A DNA stretch of 22,254 nucleotides from Spirochaetaceae bacterium (GCA_028820215.1 JAPPKD010000238.1:1-22254), one strand, 5' to 3'. Counted from the stretch's first letter, positions 1 through 7,637 are shown. Notes: generated by a model not told the origin, from the sequence alone. A program made the numbers and translations.

Positions 1-46
1 CCCCCTCCTATATCTCATTGCCATCATTGCACTTGGAACACCGCAA

Positions 47-492
47 TTGGCTCAATATCTCAATGTGGACCTTGAGATCGAGGGGCCCCGCCAACTCAGC
101 CACATGCTCCAGGAGTTCTCGGAGTGGGGCTTTCCTGCCTGGGATGCTTCGAGACCAGACGCGGGCACTTCGCGAATTTTGAAGTCACGGCCTCGCCGTC
201 CGATCCGAACAGCATCGTCGCCGAGTTCTGCGACGCCATCGAGAGCTTCCGGGAAGACGCCGGAGCGACATGGGCCGGCGCTCACCGCAAGACGTTCGAC
301 GTGGGCTTCGACCGCGACGGGTCGGCCGGCTGCTCTCGCTTCGAACTGAAGGCGGCTACCGTACGACGAGCGGCGGAGCTTGGAGCGTCGTTGGGCATCA
401 CCATCTATCGTCTGTCCGATATGCCCGAGTTCGGCAGCCCGCCGGATGAGGAGACCAGGAATGGCGGCACGGTTCATCGGCGTCCAGCTTGA
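47..492 (+). pseudogene. Frameshifted first copy of a tandem small-protein pair, family not recognised
   Basis: The frame beginning at TTG 47 (MAQYLNVDLEIEGPRQLSHM) aligns with the N-terminus of the next gene (MAARFIGVQLEVESPRPLGH). After about residue 33, near position 145, the similarity moves to another frame, from about 151 to the TGA at 490-492. There ETRRGHFANFEV matches ESMRGFAVSFEH, and FDVGFDRDGS matches FNVGYEIDDS. Five bases (146-150) lie where six would be expected, so one base is missing. The frame upstream of TTG 47 has no stop back to the window edge, so a more distal start is possible. The 3' end overlaps the second copy by 32 bp. I do not recognise the family. It could be a real pseudogene or a sequencing error. 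Confidence 0.6.
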
Positions 493-868
493 GGTCGAAA
501 GCCCCCGGCCGCTCGGTCACCTGTTCCACGACTTCTCGGGCGCAGGTGTCGTGTCGGTGGACTATCGCGAGTCGATGCGAGGCTTCGCGGTCTCCTTCGA
601 ACATACCGGCAGCGGTATGAGCACCGACCCCGACATCCAGATCGTGGATTTCTGCGACACGATCCTGGCCTTCAGCGACGACTCACGGTCGGTGTGGAAC
701 GACGCCTACCGGCGGACGTTCAACGTCGGATACGAGATCGATGACTCCTCGGAGTGCTTCCGCTCCGAGCTGGCGCCGGAGACGATGCAGCGGATCGCAC
801 GGGTGGGCGCCTCCGTGATCGTCGCCATCTATCCCCAAGCGCCGGGAGAACCGGGGAGCGAAGGCTGA
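461..868 (+). CDS. Hypothetical protein, intact second copy of the tandem pair
   Basis: This encodes about 135 residues from ATG 461, chosen because GAGGAG at about 447-452 precedes it and because the N-terminus then lines up with the upstream copy. The protein is soluble-looking and acidic, with no signal peptide or membrane segment. Residues shared with the upstream copy are the start (LEVESPRPLGHLFHDFSG), the central DFCDTILAFSDDSRSVW, the RRTFNVGYEI segment and the RVGASVIVAIY tail. The pattern looks like a small mixed alpha/beta domain. I do not recognise a family. Small tandem paralogues of this kind occur among immunity-type proteins, but nothing here shows a toxin partner. It converges on the YbjQ-like gene 19 bp away. 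Confidence 0.6.
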   Translation: MAARFIGVQLEVESPRPLGHLFHDFSGAGVVSVDYRESMRGFAVSFEHTGSGMSTDPDIQIVDFCDTILAFSDDSRSVWNDAYRRTFNVGYEIDDSSECFRSELAPETMQRIARVGASVIVAIYPQAPGEPGSEG

Positions 869-887
869 GCGCGCCGGCCGGGGCGGG

Positions 888-1208
888 CTACTCGGGCTCC
901 ACGACCACCGCGGTCCCGTAGGACAGGATCTCGGACGCGCCGCTCATGATCGCGGAGGTCGTGAATCGTATGTCGGTCACCGCGTTGGCGCCGCGCTTCT
1001 GAGCGTCAGCGGCCAGGCGGTCCACCGCTTCGGAGCGGGCGTCGTCCATCATCTGGGTGTAGGAGACGATCTCGCCTCCCACCATGGTCTTGAAGCCGGC
1101 CATGATGTCCCGCCCCATGTGGCGGGAGCGGACCGTGTTGCCGCGCACCAGGCCGACCGTCTTGACGATGCGATGGCCGGCGATGCTCGCGGACGTTGAC
1201 AGGATCAT
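888..1208 (-). CDS. YbjQ/UPF0145 family protein
   Basis: The product has 106 residues, the usual length for this family (about 103-107). Family features visible are GLVRGNTVRSRHMGRDIMAG, then GGEIVSYTQMMDDAR, then a helix ending in GANAVTDIRF and a final YGTAVVVEP strand. YbjQ-like proteins form pentameric rings and are often called heavy-metal-binding domain proteins, but their cellular role is poorly defined. The ATG at 1208 is supported by a strong purine-rich GGGGAGGA just upstream on the minus strand (1215-1222). It diverges from the Nudix gene across 55 bp, in which a minus-strand TATAGT (1234-1239) could be its -10 element. The family call is firm, the function unknown. Confidence 0.93.
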   Translation of the reverse strand: MILSTSASIAGHRIVKTVGLVRGNTVRSRHMGRDIMAGFKTMVGGEIVSYTQMMDDARSEAVDRLAADAQKRGANAVTDIRFTTSAIMSGASEILSYGTAVVVEPE

Positions 1209-1251
1209 CGTTCGTCCTCCCCTTGCTGACTGAACTATACGGGAGCCGGCT

Positions 1252-1257
1252 TAGTAT
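1252..1257 (+). promoter_or_regulatory. Candidate -10 element (TAGTAT) for the Nudix gene
   Basis: TAGTAT ends 6 nt before the GTG start at 1264, which would place transcription initiation at the start codon itself. No convincing -35 is visible. It belongs to a recurring pattern in this window described in the findings. Confidence 0.35.
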
Positions 1258-1263
1258 GGGGGA

Positions 1264-1881
1264 GTGAGCGAAGCGAACCTCACCCGACCGGTGACCGCGC
1301 AGCGGTTCGTCGATGCCTTCGCCCGAGGCGGTCACGGCGAACCGCGCGCGGAGCACGAGATCACCGCCGCCGTGTGCGTGGTGCTGGGCGGTGCGGACGC
1401 CGCTCCGGCGCTCTGTTTCATCAAGCGATCGGAGCGAGCGGACGATCCGTGGTCGGGCCAGATGGCGTTTCCCGGCGGCCGGGTCGCCCGGACCGATGCC
1501 ACCCCTCGCGCGGCAGCCGCTCGGGAGACGGCCGAGGAGGTCGGGCTCGACCTGACGCGCTGCCGTTACCTGGGGGCCCTGCCGCCCATGCCGATCACCC
1601 GCCGGGGCAGGCCACACCTGGGATGGCTGCAACCGTTCGTCCATCTCTGCTCTCCCGACCTGCCGGAGCTGCGTCCGCAGCCTTCAGAGGTCGCCGCGGC
1701 GCTGTGGATCCCTCTCGCGCACCTGACCGATCCGGAGCAAGGCACGTCGGTGGAGATCGCCGACGGCGAGCGCCGACTGGTGTTTCCCGGAATCGCGTAC
1801 GGAGGCGAGGTGATCTGGGGCCTCACTTACCGGGTGCTGGGCTCCCTGCTGGATCTTGCCCGCTCCCAAGTGTGGAAATAA
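1264..1881 (+). CDS. Nudix hydrolase, NudL-type (probable CoA pyrophosphatase)
   Basis: The product has 205 residues. It shows the extended CoA-pyrophosphatase signature: CFIKRSERADDPWSGQMAFP followed by GG (about residues 51-72), leading into the Nudix helix RETAEEVGL (87-95) with its metal-binding glutamates. NudL-type enzymes hydrolyse CoA and derivatives to phosphopantetheine and 3',5'-ADP, and the PWSGQMAFPGG stretch separates them from generic Nudix proteins. The chosen start is GTG 1264. It has only a run of G residues directly before it, so translation may be from a leaderless message. It stands alone, divergent from the YbjQ-like gene and followed by a 170-bp spacer. Substrate is inferred from the motif only. 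Confidence 0.88.
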   Translation: MSEANLTRPVTAQRFVDAFARGGHGEPRAEHEITAAVCVVLGGADAAPALCFIKRSERADDPWSGQMAFPGGRVARTDATPRAAAARETAEEVGLDLTRCRYLGALPPMPITRRGRPHLGWLQPFVHLCSPDLPELRPQPSEVAAALWIPLAHLTDPEQGTSVEIADGERRLVFPGIAYGGEVIWGLTYRVLGSLLDLARSQVWK

Positions 1882-2051
1882 GCTTCGCTGGGACATTTCT
1901 GCGACAATTGCGTCCCCACTCTTCGTGGCATCGAGGTCAACGCGTCAGCCCTCGCACTACAGCCACTCCACGAGGAGGAAACGATAACGAGCAATTCTTC
2001 CATGAGGAACACGTCCTTGACGGCACTGCCGTCGGTTTCACGGGTGCCGGC

Positions 2052-2423
2052 ATGACGGCCGACGGTGGCGGCGAACATGACGCCGGAGGCGAGGAGTCAG
2101 GCACCTATCTCACCCTGGACCAGACCTACGACGAGGTGCGCAAGTGTGCGCGGCTCATCCTGCGCTACTATCCGGAAGCTGACGCCTTCTACGGCACGGT
2201 GCAGAACACCACCGACGCCACTCTGCCGAAGGTCCGGGTCGAGGTTCACCTGTCGAACGGCACCGAGCTTGGTCCCACCACGCCCACGAATCTTGCGCCC
2301 CGAGGGACGATCGACGTGAAGCTCCCGGCAGTGGTTCAGTCATCGACCGGCTGGACCGCCCACCAGGAGGTGGGCCCCGGACGCAAAGAACTGACCGACG
2401 CTCCCGGCGTCACGCGTTCATGA
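2052..2423 (+). CDS. Small secreted-type beta-domain protein with damaged lipoprotein leader
   Basis: From ATG 2052 this gives 123 residues. After a Gly/Glu-rich linker comes a compact domain (about residues 15-105) with GTYLTLDQTYDEVRKCARLI, YGTVQNTTDATLPKVRVEVH, LSNGTELGPTTPTNLAPRG and GWTAHQEV. This resembles FxLYD-like beta-sandwich domains, and I recall similar small proteins in environmental spirochaete-like genomes. Those usually sit behind a lipoprotein signal. Here that leader seems broken: AGGAGG (1973-1978) precedes ATA 1984, then an in-frame MRNTSLTAL in one frame and AVGFTGAGMTA in another, with Asp where the lipobox Cys would be. The start used is therefore a fallback. The 3' end overlaps the convergent oxidoreductase gene by 14 bp. 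Domain function is unknown, perhaps interaction or adhesion at the cell surface. Confidence 0.6.
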   Translation: MTADGGGEHDAGGEESGTYLTLDQTYDEVRKCARLILRYYPEADAFYGTVQNTTDATLPKVRVEVHLSNGTELGPTTPTNLAPRGTIDVKLPAVVQSSTGWTAHQEVGPGRKELTDAPGVTRS

Positions 2424-3399
2424 ATTCCTCGACGTCGATCGGCTCGCCACCCCGTTTCGCCGACTCCCAGCCGGCCAGCAGCGGCGCCAGCGTGGACAGG
2501 CCGTCGCGGTAGTCGTTCAGCAGCCTGCTGCCGTCGCCGGTCCTGACCGCTTCGCAGAAGCGCCGGTCCAGCTCCAACCACGGGTTGAAGTCCTCGGCCT
2601 CGTACACGGTGCGACCGTTCATCTCGATGCGGTCGTAACCGTGCACGCCGAGGTAGCCGCCCTCGAAGCAGATCAGGAAGTACGGCTCGTTCGCAGGCCC
2701 TCCGGGACCGGCGCAGACGAACGTCACGGTCATGGTGGCGCCGCCGGTCATGGCGAAATTGAACGACGCCGACAGCGGCGTCAGGTACGGCGGGCGGTCG
2801 GCGAAGAACGCCTGCGCGGTGGTTATGTCCAGCCCGCTCATGAACCGGCAGTAGTCCACGGCGTGCGGCCCCCAATCGAAGAAGGCGGCTCCGTAGCTGC
2901 GGAACTCGGCGTCGCCGGCGTCCTGCGCCGGCAGGTCGCGGAAGCTCTGGAAGCGGACGTGGACGACCTTCTTGTCGGCGAGCAGGCGCTTCGCCTCCTG
3001 GAAGATCGGGCGGTAGCGCTCGCGGAAGCCGACGGTGGACAGCACCCCACCTCGGCGGATCGCCGCGTCGATGCGCCGCGCGGTCCGCATCTCCGTTGCC
3101 TGCGGCTTTTCGCTGAACAGGTGGACGCCCCGCTCCGCCGCGGCCACTTCCACGTCGCCGCGCGCGGCCGCCGGGACGATCGACCACAGCGCGTCGAGCC
3201 GCTCCCCGGCAAGCATCTTCATCCCGTCGGTGTACACGCCGGGGATGCCGAAGCGCGCGGCCGTGGCTCGCGCCGCCTGCTCGTCGACGTCGCAGACCGC
3301 GACCACGCGCACGCCGTCGATGCCCGCCAGGTTCGGCAGGTGCTCGCGGTTGGCAAAGTTGCCGGCGCCGTAGACGCCGACGCGAAGCGGGCCGTCCAC
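2410..3399 (-). CDS. Gfo/Idh/MocA family oxidoreductase
   Basis: The product has 329 residues. The N-terminal Rossmann fold shows VGVYGAGNFA (residues 7-16), followed by the ACDVD-like strand end VAVCDVDE (33-40) that contacts the nucleotide. The family motif EKP is at 97-99 (LFSEKPQA), and the catalytic-region segment DWGPHAVDYCRF (175-186) holds the His and Asp expected at the sugar site. Such enzymes oxidise or reduce hydroxyl groups on sugars and cyclitols with NAD(P)H. It starts at GTG 3399, one base after the stop of the UxuA-like gene, so the two are translationally linked. Together they suggest processing of an uncommon sugar acid or polyol. The exact substrate cannot be read from the sequence. 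Confidence 0.93.
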   Translation of the reverse strand: MDGPLRVGVYGAGNFANREHLPNLAGIDGVRVVAVCDVDEQAARATAARFGIPGVYTDGMKMLAGERLDALWSIVPAAARGDVEVAAAERGVHLFSEKPQATEMRTARRIDAAIRRGGVLSTVGFRERYRPIFQEAKRLLADKKVVHVRFQSFRDLPAQDAGDAEFRSYGAAFFDWGPHAVDYCRFMSGLDITTAQAFFADRPPYLTPLSASFNFAMTGGATMTVTFVCAGPGGPANEPYFLICFEGGYLGVHGYDRIEMNGRTVYEAEDFNPWLELDRRFCEAVRTGDGSRLLNDYRDGLSTLAPLLAGWESAKRGGEPIDVEEFMNA

Positions 3400-3400
3400 C

Positions 3401-4390
3401 CTATTCGTCTTCGTCGTTCACCGCCTGCAGCAGCGCGTGGATGTAGCCGTAGGTGTAGGCGAAGCCGACCTGGTGCGGCTCGGCGCCGGACAGTCCGGGG
3501 ACATGGTCGGGCATGATCATGTACCGGTAACCGACCTCCTTGAGGGTCCGGAGCGCCTTGAGCATGTCGACGTCGCCCTCGTCCGGGAACACCTCGACGA
3601 AGTTGCCCAGGCCGCCCTGGATGTTGCGGAAGTGGATGTTGAAGATCCTGTCGCGCTCTCCGAAGTAGCGGATCACCTCGTAGATGTCCGCCCGCGGATT
3701 CTCCAGCGACTCGGCCATGCAGCCGATGCAGAAGTTGAGGCCGTTGTAGGGGCTGTCGTAGAGCTCGATCAGCTTCTTGAAGCCGTTCACCATGCCGAGC
3801 ACGCGGGCCACGCCGCGATACTCGACCCCGTAGCCGATGCCGGGATCGGACGGATGGCAGGCCATCTGGATCTTGTACTCCTCGGCCACCGGCATGATGT
3901 TCTGCAGCCAGTGGTCGATGCGCTCCCACATCGTGTCCTCGTCGGCGGGACCGCCCTCGAACGTGCCGAGCGACTGGTCCAGCTTGTCGAGCTCGAACGA
4001 CGACAGCTTCGCGCCGCCGCGCCCGTAACGCGGCTCGGTGCGCAGGTGGCCGAGCAGCGTGACGTTGTAGTTGAGACCGCGCAGCCCCGCCTCGGCGGCC
4101 ATCCGCACCGTCTCGCACATGCGCTCGATCTGGCGGTCACGCGCGTCGCTCGGCCCCAGGAAAATCGCGCCGGCCTCATTCACGAACGCGCTCCGCGACC
4201 CGAGCGGGATGTGGATCATCTCCAGCTCGATCCCGTACCGGCCGAAGCGCTCGCGCAACGCCTTCAGCGTGTCGGCCGTCCACTCCTCCCACGGCTCCGT
4301 CGGCATCTGGTCCACGTGCATGACGCCGAGCTGGGACAGCACCTCGATGTCGGTGTCGTGCCGGCAGCCGAACTGCGTGCCTACGTACAC
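3401..4390 (-). CDS. UxuA-like mannonate dehydratase (TIM-barrel sugar acid dehydratase)
   Basis: The product has 329 residues, shorter than E. coli UxuA (about 394). Candidate metal and active-site residues match the UxuA pattern: ACHPSDPG with His179, LNFCIG with Cys221, IHFRN with His253, and MPDH with Asp295 and His296. The FPDEGDVDM segment (268-276) is also typical. Mannonate dehydratase converts D-mannonate to 2-keto-3-deoxygluconate in hexuronate breakdown. A divergent sugar-phosphate isomerase-like barrel is the alternative, but the Cys-His-Asp set favours UxuA. GTG 4390 is preceded by GAGGGG on the minus strand. The gene sits 10 bp after the bacilliredoxin-like gene and 1 bp before the Gfo/Idh gene, forming one tight transcription unit. 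Confidence 0.82.
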   Translation of the reverse strand: MYVGTQFGCRHDTDIEVLSQLGVMHVDQMPTEPWEEWTADTLKALRERFGRYGIELEMIHIPLGSRSAFVNEAGAIFLGPSDARDRQIERMCETVRMAAEAGLRGLNYNVTLLGHLRTEPRYGRGGAKLSSFELDKLDQSLGTFEGGPADEDTMWERIDHWLQNIMPVAEEYKIQMACHPSDPGIGYGVEYRGVARVLGMVNGFKKLIELYDSPYNGLNFCIGCMAESLENPRADIYEVIRYFGERDRIFNIHFRNIQGGLGNFVEVFPDEGDVDMLKALRTLKEVGYRYMIMPDHVPGLSGAEPHQVGFAYTYGYIHALLQAVNDEDE

Positions 4391-4400
4391 GAGCCGCCCC

Positions 4401-4700
4401 TCAGCCGCCGACGGTCTGCGCGAGCTGCGCGGGCGATATCTGGTGGTGGCTCAGGACGGTCGTGGCGCTGCCCTGCTCGATCTTCAGGAGCTGCGGCGAC
4501 TCGTGCCGCACGCCGTAGCGCTCGGCAACCTTGTTGGACAGCCTGCGCTGCTCGATCACGTTCACCCAGTAGACGGGCAGATCGAACGCCGTGCTCTCCA
4601 CCACCTGCGCCGCCGCCGCCGACACCGGGCAGGCGCTCGAGTGCTTGTAGATGTAACAGTCGGCAGGCAACTCCGACTTCTTCTCCATCCGCTTGATCAC
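4401..4700 (-). CDS. YtxJ/BrxC-family monothiol bacilliredoxin-like protein (DUF2847)
   Basis: The product has 99 residues with a thioredoxin-like pattern: YIYKHSSACPVS (Cys24 as the candidate active cysteine), VYWVNVIEQRRLSNKVAERY and the cis-proline region YGVRHESPQLL, ending ATTVLSHHQI. This matches the Bacillus YtxJ/BrxC proteins, which remove bacillithiol from oxidised proteins, in order and spacing. A second cysteine (Cys15) lies before the motif but not in a CxxC. The start is GTG 4700, supported by GAGGAGG on the minus strand (4706-4712) five bases upstream; an in-frame ATG four codons on lacks that spacing. It heads the unit with the UxuA-like and Gfo/Idh genes. Whether this organism makes bacillithiol cannot be judged here. 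Confidence 0.85.
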   Translation of the reverse strand: MIKRMEKKSELPADCYIYKHSSACPVSAAAAQVVESTAFDLPVYWVNVIEQRRLSNKVAERYGVRHESPQLLKIEQGSATTVLSHHQISPAQLAQTVGG

Positions 4701-4724
4701 CGCAGCCTCCTCATCGTGCGTATC

Positions 4725-4740
4725 GCCGCCACGTGGCGGC
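4725..4740. promoter_or_regulatory. 16-bp perfect palindrome, candidate operator
   Basis: GCCGCC-ACGT-GGCGGC is a perfect dyad, in the 69-bp gap upstream of the bacilliredoxin-led unit. On the minus strand an extended -10-like TGG-TACGAT (hexamer 4746-4751) lies just before it, so the dyad would cover the predicted transcription start. There is no following T-run, so it is not an obvious terminator. It could also fold as a 6-bp stem with a 4-nt loop in the leader. Confidence 0.4.
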
Positions 4741-4769
4741 CCTGCATCGTACCACGGAGGCCCGGTTCT

Positions 4770-5159
4770 TCATGGTTCCCTGGCGGTCGAACCGTCCCGC
4801 TTGTCGCGCAGCACGGCCAGCGCGTCCCACGCCGCGGGGAATCCCCCGAACGCGCTCATCTGCAGCATGACCTCCTCGATCTCCGTCTTCGTGCATCCGG
4901 AGCCCAGCGCCCGGTCGATGTGAACGTCGATCTGCTCCGGCCGGCCGAGCACCGTCAGCGCCGCGATCGTGCACAGCAGGCGTATCCTGATGTCCAGCCC
5001 GGGACGGCCGTACAGGTCATGCATCACCTGCGTCATCACCAGTCGCTCGAACTCGGGATGAAGTGCGCGCATGTTCTCCGTGGAAGCCTCCGCGGCGGCT
5101 TCGCCGAGCATCTTCGAGAGCACTCTGCGGCCTGATTCGTAGCGGTCGCGATCTGTCAT
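4770..5159 (-). CDS. Carboxymuconolactone decarboxylase (CMD) family protein
   Basis: The product has 129 residues from ATG 5159, preceded by GGGAGGATGC on the minus strand. The CMD pattern is clear: RIRLLCTIAALTVLGRPEQI, then DVHIDRALGSGCTKTEIEEV, then MLQMSAFGGFPAAWDAL. There is no CxxC, so this is not an AhpD-type peroxidase partner; it belongs with the gamma-carboxymuconolactone decarboxylase-like branch. Members act in ring-cleavage pathways or have unassigned roles. It diverges from the PhyH gene across 62 bp and lies upstream of, and on the same strand as, the bacilliredoxin-led unit, separated by a 69-bp gap that probably holds a new promoter. Substrate is unknown. Confidence 0.9.
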   Translation of the reverse strand: MTDRDRYESGRRVLSKMLGEAAAEASTENMRALHPEFERLVMTQVMHDLYGRPGLDIRIRLLCTIAALTVLGRPEQIDVHIDRALGSGCTKTEIEEVMLQMSAFGGFPAAWDALAVLRDKRDGSTAREP

Positions 5160-5206
5160 GCATCCTCCCTGCGCTGCCAGCGTGTGCTGCCAGAGTGCGC
5201 TGATGG

Positions 5207-5212
5207 TAGGAT
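5207..5212 (+). promoter_or_regulatory. Candidate extended -10 (TGG-TAGGAT) for the PhyH gene
   Basis: TAGGAT is preceded by TGG, giving an extended -10 form, and ends 9 nt before the ATG at 5222. The short interval has no clear Shine-Dalgarno sequence, so the message would have a leader of only a few bases. No good -35 is visible. Confidence 0.4.
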
Positions 5213-5221
5213 GATCGGCCC

Positions 5222-6031
5222 ATGACGGCACGCGAACGCTATGCCCATGAGGGCTACCTGTGTCCGGTGCCGGCGTTGTCGTTCGCGGAGGCGGCCGCCT
5301 TCCGAGCGAAGCTGGAATCCTTCGAGGAGGCGGAGCCGGATCGGGCACCCACGATCCTTCGCCACAAGGGCCACGTCGCGCTGGCATGGCTCTCCGAGCT
5401 GGTGCGCCACCCCGGCGTGCTGGACCCGGTCGCCGAGATCCTGGGCCCGGACCTGCTGTGCTGGACCAGCAACGCGTTCATCAAGAGCCCCGGCGACGGT
5501 GCGTTCGTCTCCTGGCACCAGGATGCCACCTATTGGGGCCTGTCCTCGGACGAGGTGGTCACCGCCTGGATCGCCCTGTCGCCCAGCACCCCCGACAACG
5601 GCTGCATGCGCGTGATTCCCGGCTCCCAATCGGCTCGACAGATGCCGCACACGGACACGGTCGACGACCGGAACCTGCTCACCCGAGGCCAGGAGGTCTC
5701 CGTCGAGGTGGACGAGAGCGAGGCCGTCGACCTGACTCTGGAGGCGGGGCAGATGTCCCTCCACCACGTCCTCATCGTGCACGGCTCGGCGCCGGCGGCG
5801 CGCGGCGACCGCCGGATCGGCATCGCGGTTCGCTACGTCCCCACCTCCATTCGCCAGACCTCCGGCATGCGCGATACCGCCACCCTGGTGCGGGGCGAGG
5901 ACCGCTACGGCCACTTCGACCTGGAGCCGATACCAAAGGCCGACCTGGACCCCGGCGCGCTGGCCGCCTACGACAAGGTCCTGGCCGCCAGCACGGCTCT
6001 CCTGTACCGGGAGACCGGCGAGGATTCCTGA
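5222..6031 (+). CDS. Phytanoyl-CoA dioxygenase (PhyH) family Fe(II)/2-oxoglutarate oxygenase
   Basis: The product has 269 residues. The iron-binding facial triad is visible: SWHQDATYW gives His99 and Asp101, and MSLHHVLIVHGSAP gives the distal His187. A following Arg (RRIGIAVRYVP, about 197-204) is suited to binding 2-oxoglutarate. TPDNGCMRVIPGS (about 123-135) is the usual PhyH core strand. Enzymes of this family hydroxylate or halogenate small molecules, and the natural substrate is rarely predictable. It diverges from the CMD gene and ends 19 bp from the convergent amidohydrolase. The enzyme looks complete and active. Start ATG 5222 gives the usual short N-terminal helix before GYLCP. Confidence 0.93.
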   Translation: MTARERYAHEGYLCPVPALSFAEAAAFRAKLESFEEAEPDRAPTILRHKGHVALAWLSELVRHPGVLDPVAEILGPDLLCWTSNAFIKSPGDGAFVSWHQDATYWGLSSDEVVTAWIALSPSTPDNGCMRVIPGSQSARQMPHTDTVDDRNLLTRGQEVSVEVDESEAVDLTLEAGQMSLHHVLIVHGSAPAARGDRRIGIAVRYVPTSIRQTSGMRDTATLVRGEDRYGHFDLEPIPKADLDPGALAAYDKVLAASTALLYRETGEDS

Positions 6032-6050
6032 TCGGGAGATCGCTCGGTTC

Positions 6051-7637
6051 TCACCGCTTGCGCAGCACCTCGCCCGCCCGTTTCCCGGTCAGTGACCCGT
6101 CCCGGAGGGTGATCGTGCCGTTGACCACCACGTGGCGCATGCCGGTGGCGAGCTTGTTGGGCTCGAACGTCGTCGCCGTGTCCGCGAAGCTGCCGGGATC
6201 GAAGACGGCGAGATCCGCCCGCATGCCAGGTCTCAGCAGGCCCCGATCGGCAAGGCCGAGGATGTCCGCCGGCTGGCCGCTGAGCTTGTGGATGGCGGCC
6301 TCCGGGGTCAGGCGCGCGCTGTCGCACACCATGAAGCGCCAGAACCAGGCGGCCCAGCCATAGGCGCCCATGAACGCCGAGCCTGCCAGCGGGCCGTCCG
6401 GGGCCAGGGCGGTCGCGTCGGACCCCGGCACGCACAACTCGTGCGCGAACACCGACTCCTGCATCTCCTGCGTGTAGCTGCGCATGATCACCATCGGCGC
6501 CCTGTCGGCGCCGACGCTGTCCCTGAGCAGGTCGCAGGCGGCGTCGAACGCGCCCGATCCGCGGCGGCGGCCGATTTCCTCGAAGTCCAGGCGTGCCAGG
6601 TCCGGCCACACCTCGTTGTCCAGCAGGTACACGCGGCCCCAGTCCCCGAGCCCGGTGATGATGGAGCGATGCTTGCGGATGCGTTCGCGCGACTCGCGCA
6701 TGCCCAGGTGGCGCACCTGGCTCTCCGGGCTCTCGCCGAGCAGCCAATGCGGCAGCATCGCGTACAGGAAGGTCAGGCCGTAGAGGCGGGTGTGCATGTC
6801 GAACGCGATGTCGTCGCCCGCGGCCCGCGCGCCGTCCACCGCATCGACGCAGCGGGCAGTGTGGTCGGGGCCGCTGCGCGGCGCCAGGTGGGAGACCTGC
6901 AGCCTGGCGCCGGCGGCGCGGGCCGTGCGGATCGCTTCCTCTACCGCTCCGACTGCGTCCTGGTCCCGATCGCGGGTGTGGGTCGCGTAGAGCCCGCCGC
7001 GCCGGGCCGCGGCCGCCGCCAGCGCGGTGATCTCGGGCTCGCGGGCGCCCTGCTCGGTGGCGTACTCCAGGCCGGTCGAATAGCCCCAGGCCCCGGCGTC
7101 CATGCCCTCTTCCAGGAGGTGCGTCATGGCCGCCACCTCGGCTTCGCCGGCCGGGCGGTCCTCCAGCCCCATGGCAGCCAGGCGCAACTGGCCATTGGGC
7201 ACCAGCGTCATGACGTTGACCGCCGGCCGGGCCCGCTCCAGCCGCTCCAGGTACGCCGCGGGCGTGGACCAGTCGATCGGCACCTGCCCGTCGAAGCCGT
7301 AGATGATGCGCGACGACAGCGCCCGGTCCCTGATCGGGAAGCAGCCGTGCCCGCAGTTGCCGACCACCTCGGCGGTCACGCCCTGGTGCACGGCGCTCAC
7401 CGCCCGCGGATCGACCAGCAGCGTGTAGTCGGAGTGGCTGTGGATGTCGATGAACCCCGGCGTCACGTTCAGCCCGCGCGCGTCGATCTCCTGCTCCGCC
7501 GATGCGCTGATGCGCCCGACCTCCGCCACCCGCCCGCCGCTCACCGCGACGTCCGCCTCCACCGGCGGAGCGCCGGTGCCGTCGAACACCAGCCCGCCGC
7601 GGACGACGAGGTCGAGAGCCGTCGCGGATCGGCTCAG
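6051..7637 (-). CDS. N-acyl-D-amino-acid deacylase (D-aminoacylase) family amidohydrolase
   Basis: About 528 residues if started at CTG 7637, or 512 from the internal GTG 7589. Metal and catalytic residues are present: GFIDIHSHSDY (His66, His68 in the longer numbering), VGNCGHG (Cys95, like the bridging Cys of D-aminoacylases), ATHTRDRD, VSHLAP, and GSDATALAPDG with the catalytic Asp. Such enzymes hydrolyse N-acyl-D-amino acids or related amides. The longer start is preferred because LDLVVRGGLVFDGTG restores the family's first strand. CTG overlaps the upstream stop as CTGA, with AGGAGAGGG 5' of it. No ATG, GTG or TTG is available in frame before 7589 in that stretch. Use of CTG is an inference; the family call is firm. 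Confidence 0.9.
   Translation of the reverse strand: MSRSATALDLVVRGGLVFDGTGAPPVEADVAVSGGRVAEVGRISASAEQEIDARGLNVTPGFIDIHSHSDYTLLVDPRAVSAVHQGVTAEVVGNCGHGCFPIRDRALSSRIIYGFDGQVPIDWSTPAAYLERLERARPAVNVMTLVPNGQLRLAAMGLEDRPAGEAEVAAMTHLLEEGMDAGAWGYSTGLEYATEQGAREPEITALAAAAARRGGLYATHTRDRDQDAVGAVEEAIRTARAAGARLQVSHLAPRSGPDHTARCVDAVDGARAAGDDIAFDMHTRLYGLTFLYAMLPHWLLGESPESQVRHLGMRESRERIRKHRSIITGLGDWGRVYLLDNEVWPDLARLDFEEIGRRRGSGAFDAACDLLRDSVGADRAPMVIMRSYTQEMQESVFAHELCVPGSDATALAPDGPLAGSAFMGAYGWAAWFWRFMVCDSARLTPEAAIHKLSGQPADILGLADRGLLRPGMRADLAVFDPGSFADTATTFEPNKLATGMRHVVVNGTITLRDGSLTGKRAGEVLRKR

Noticed and set aside
868..888. GC-rich inverted sequence between convergent genes as a terminator
   Set aside because: The dyad is imperfect and there is no T-run on either strand.
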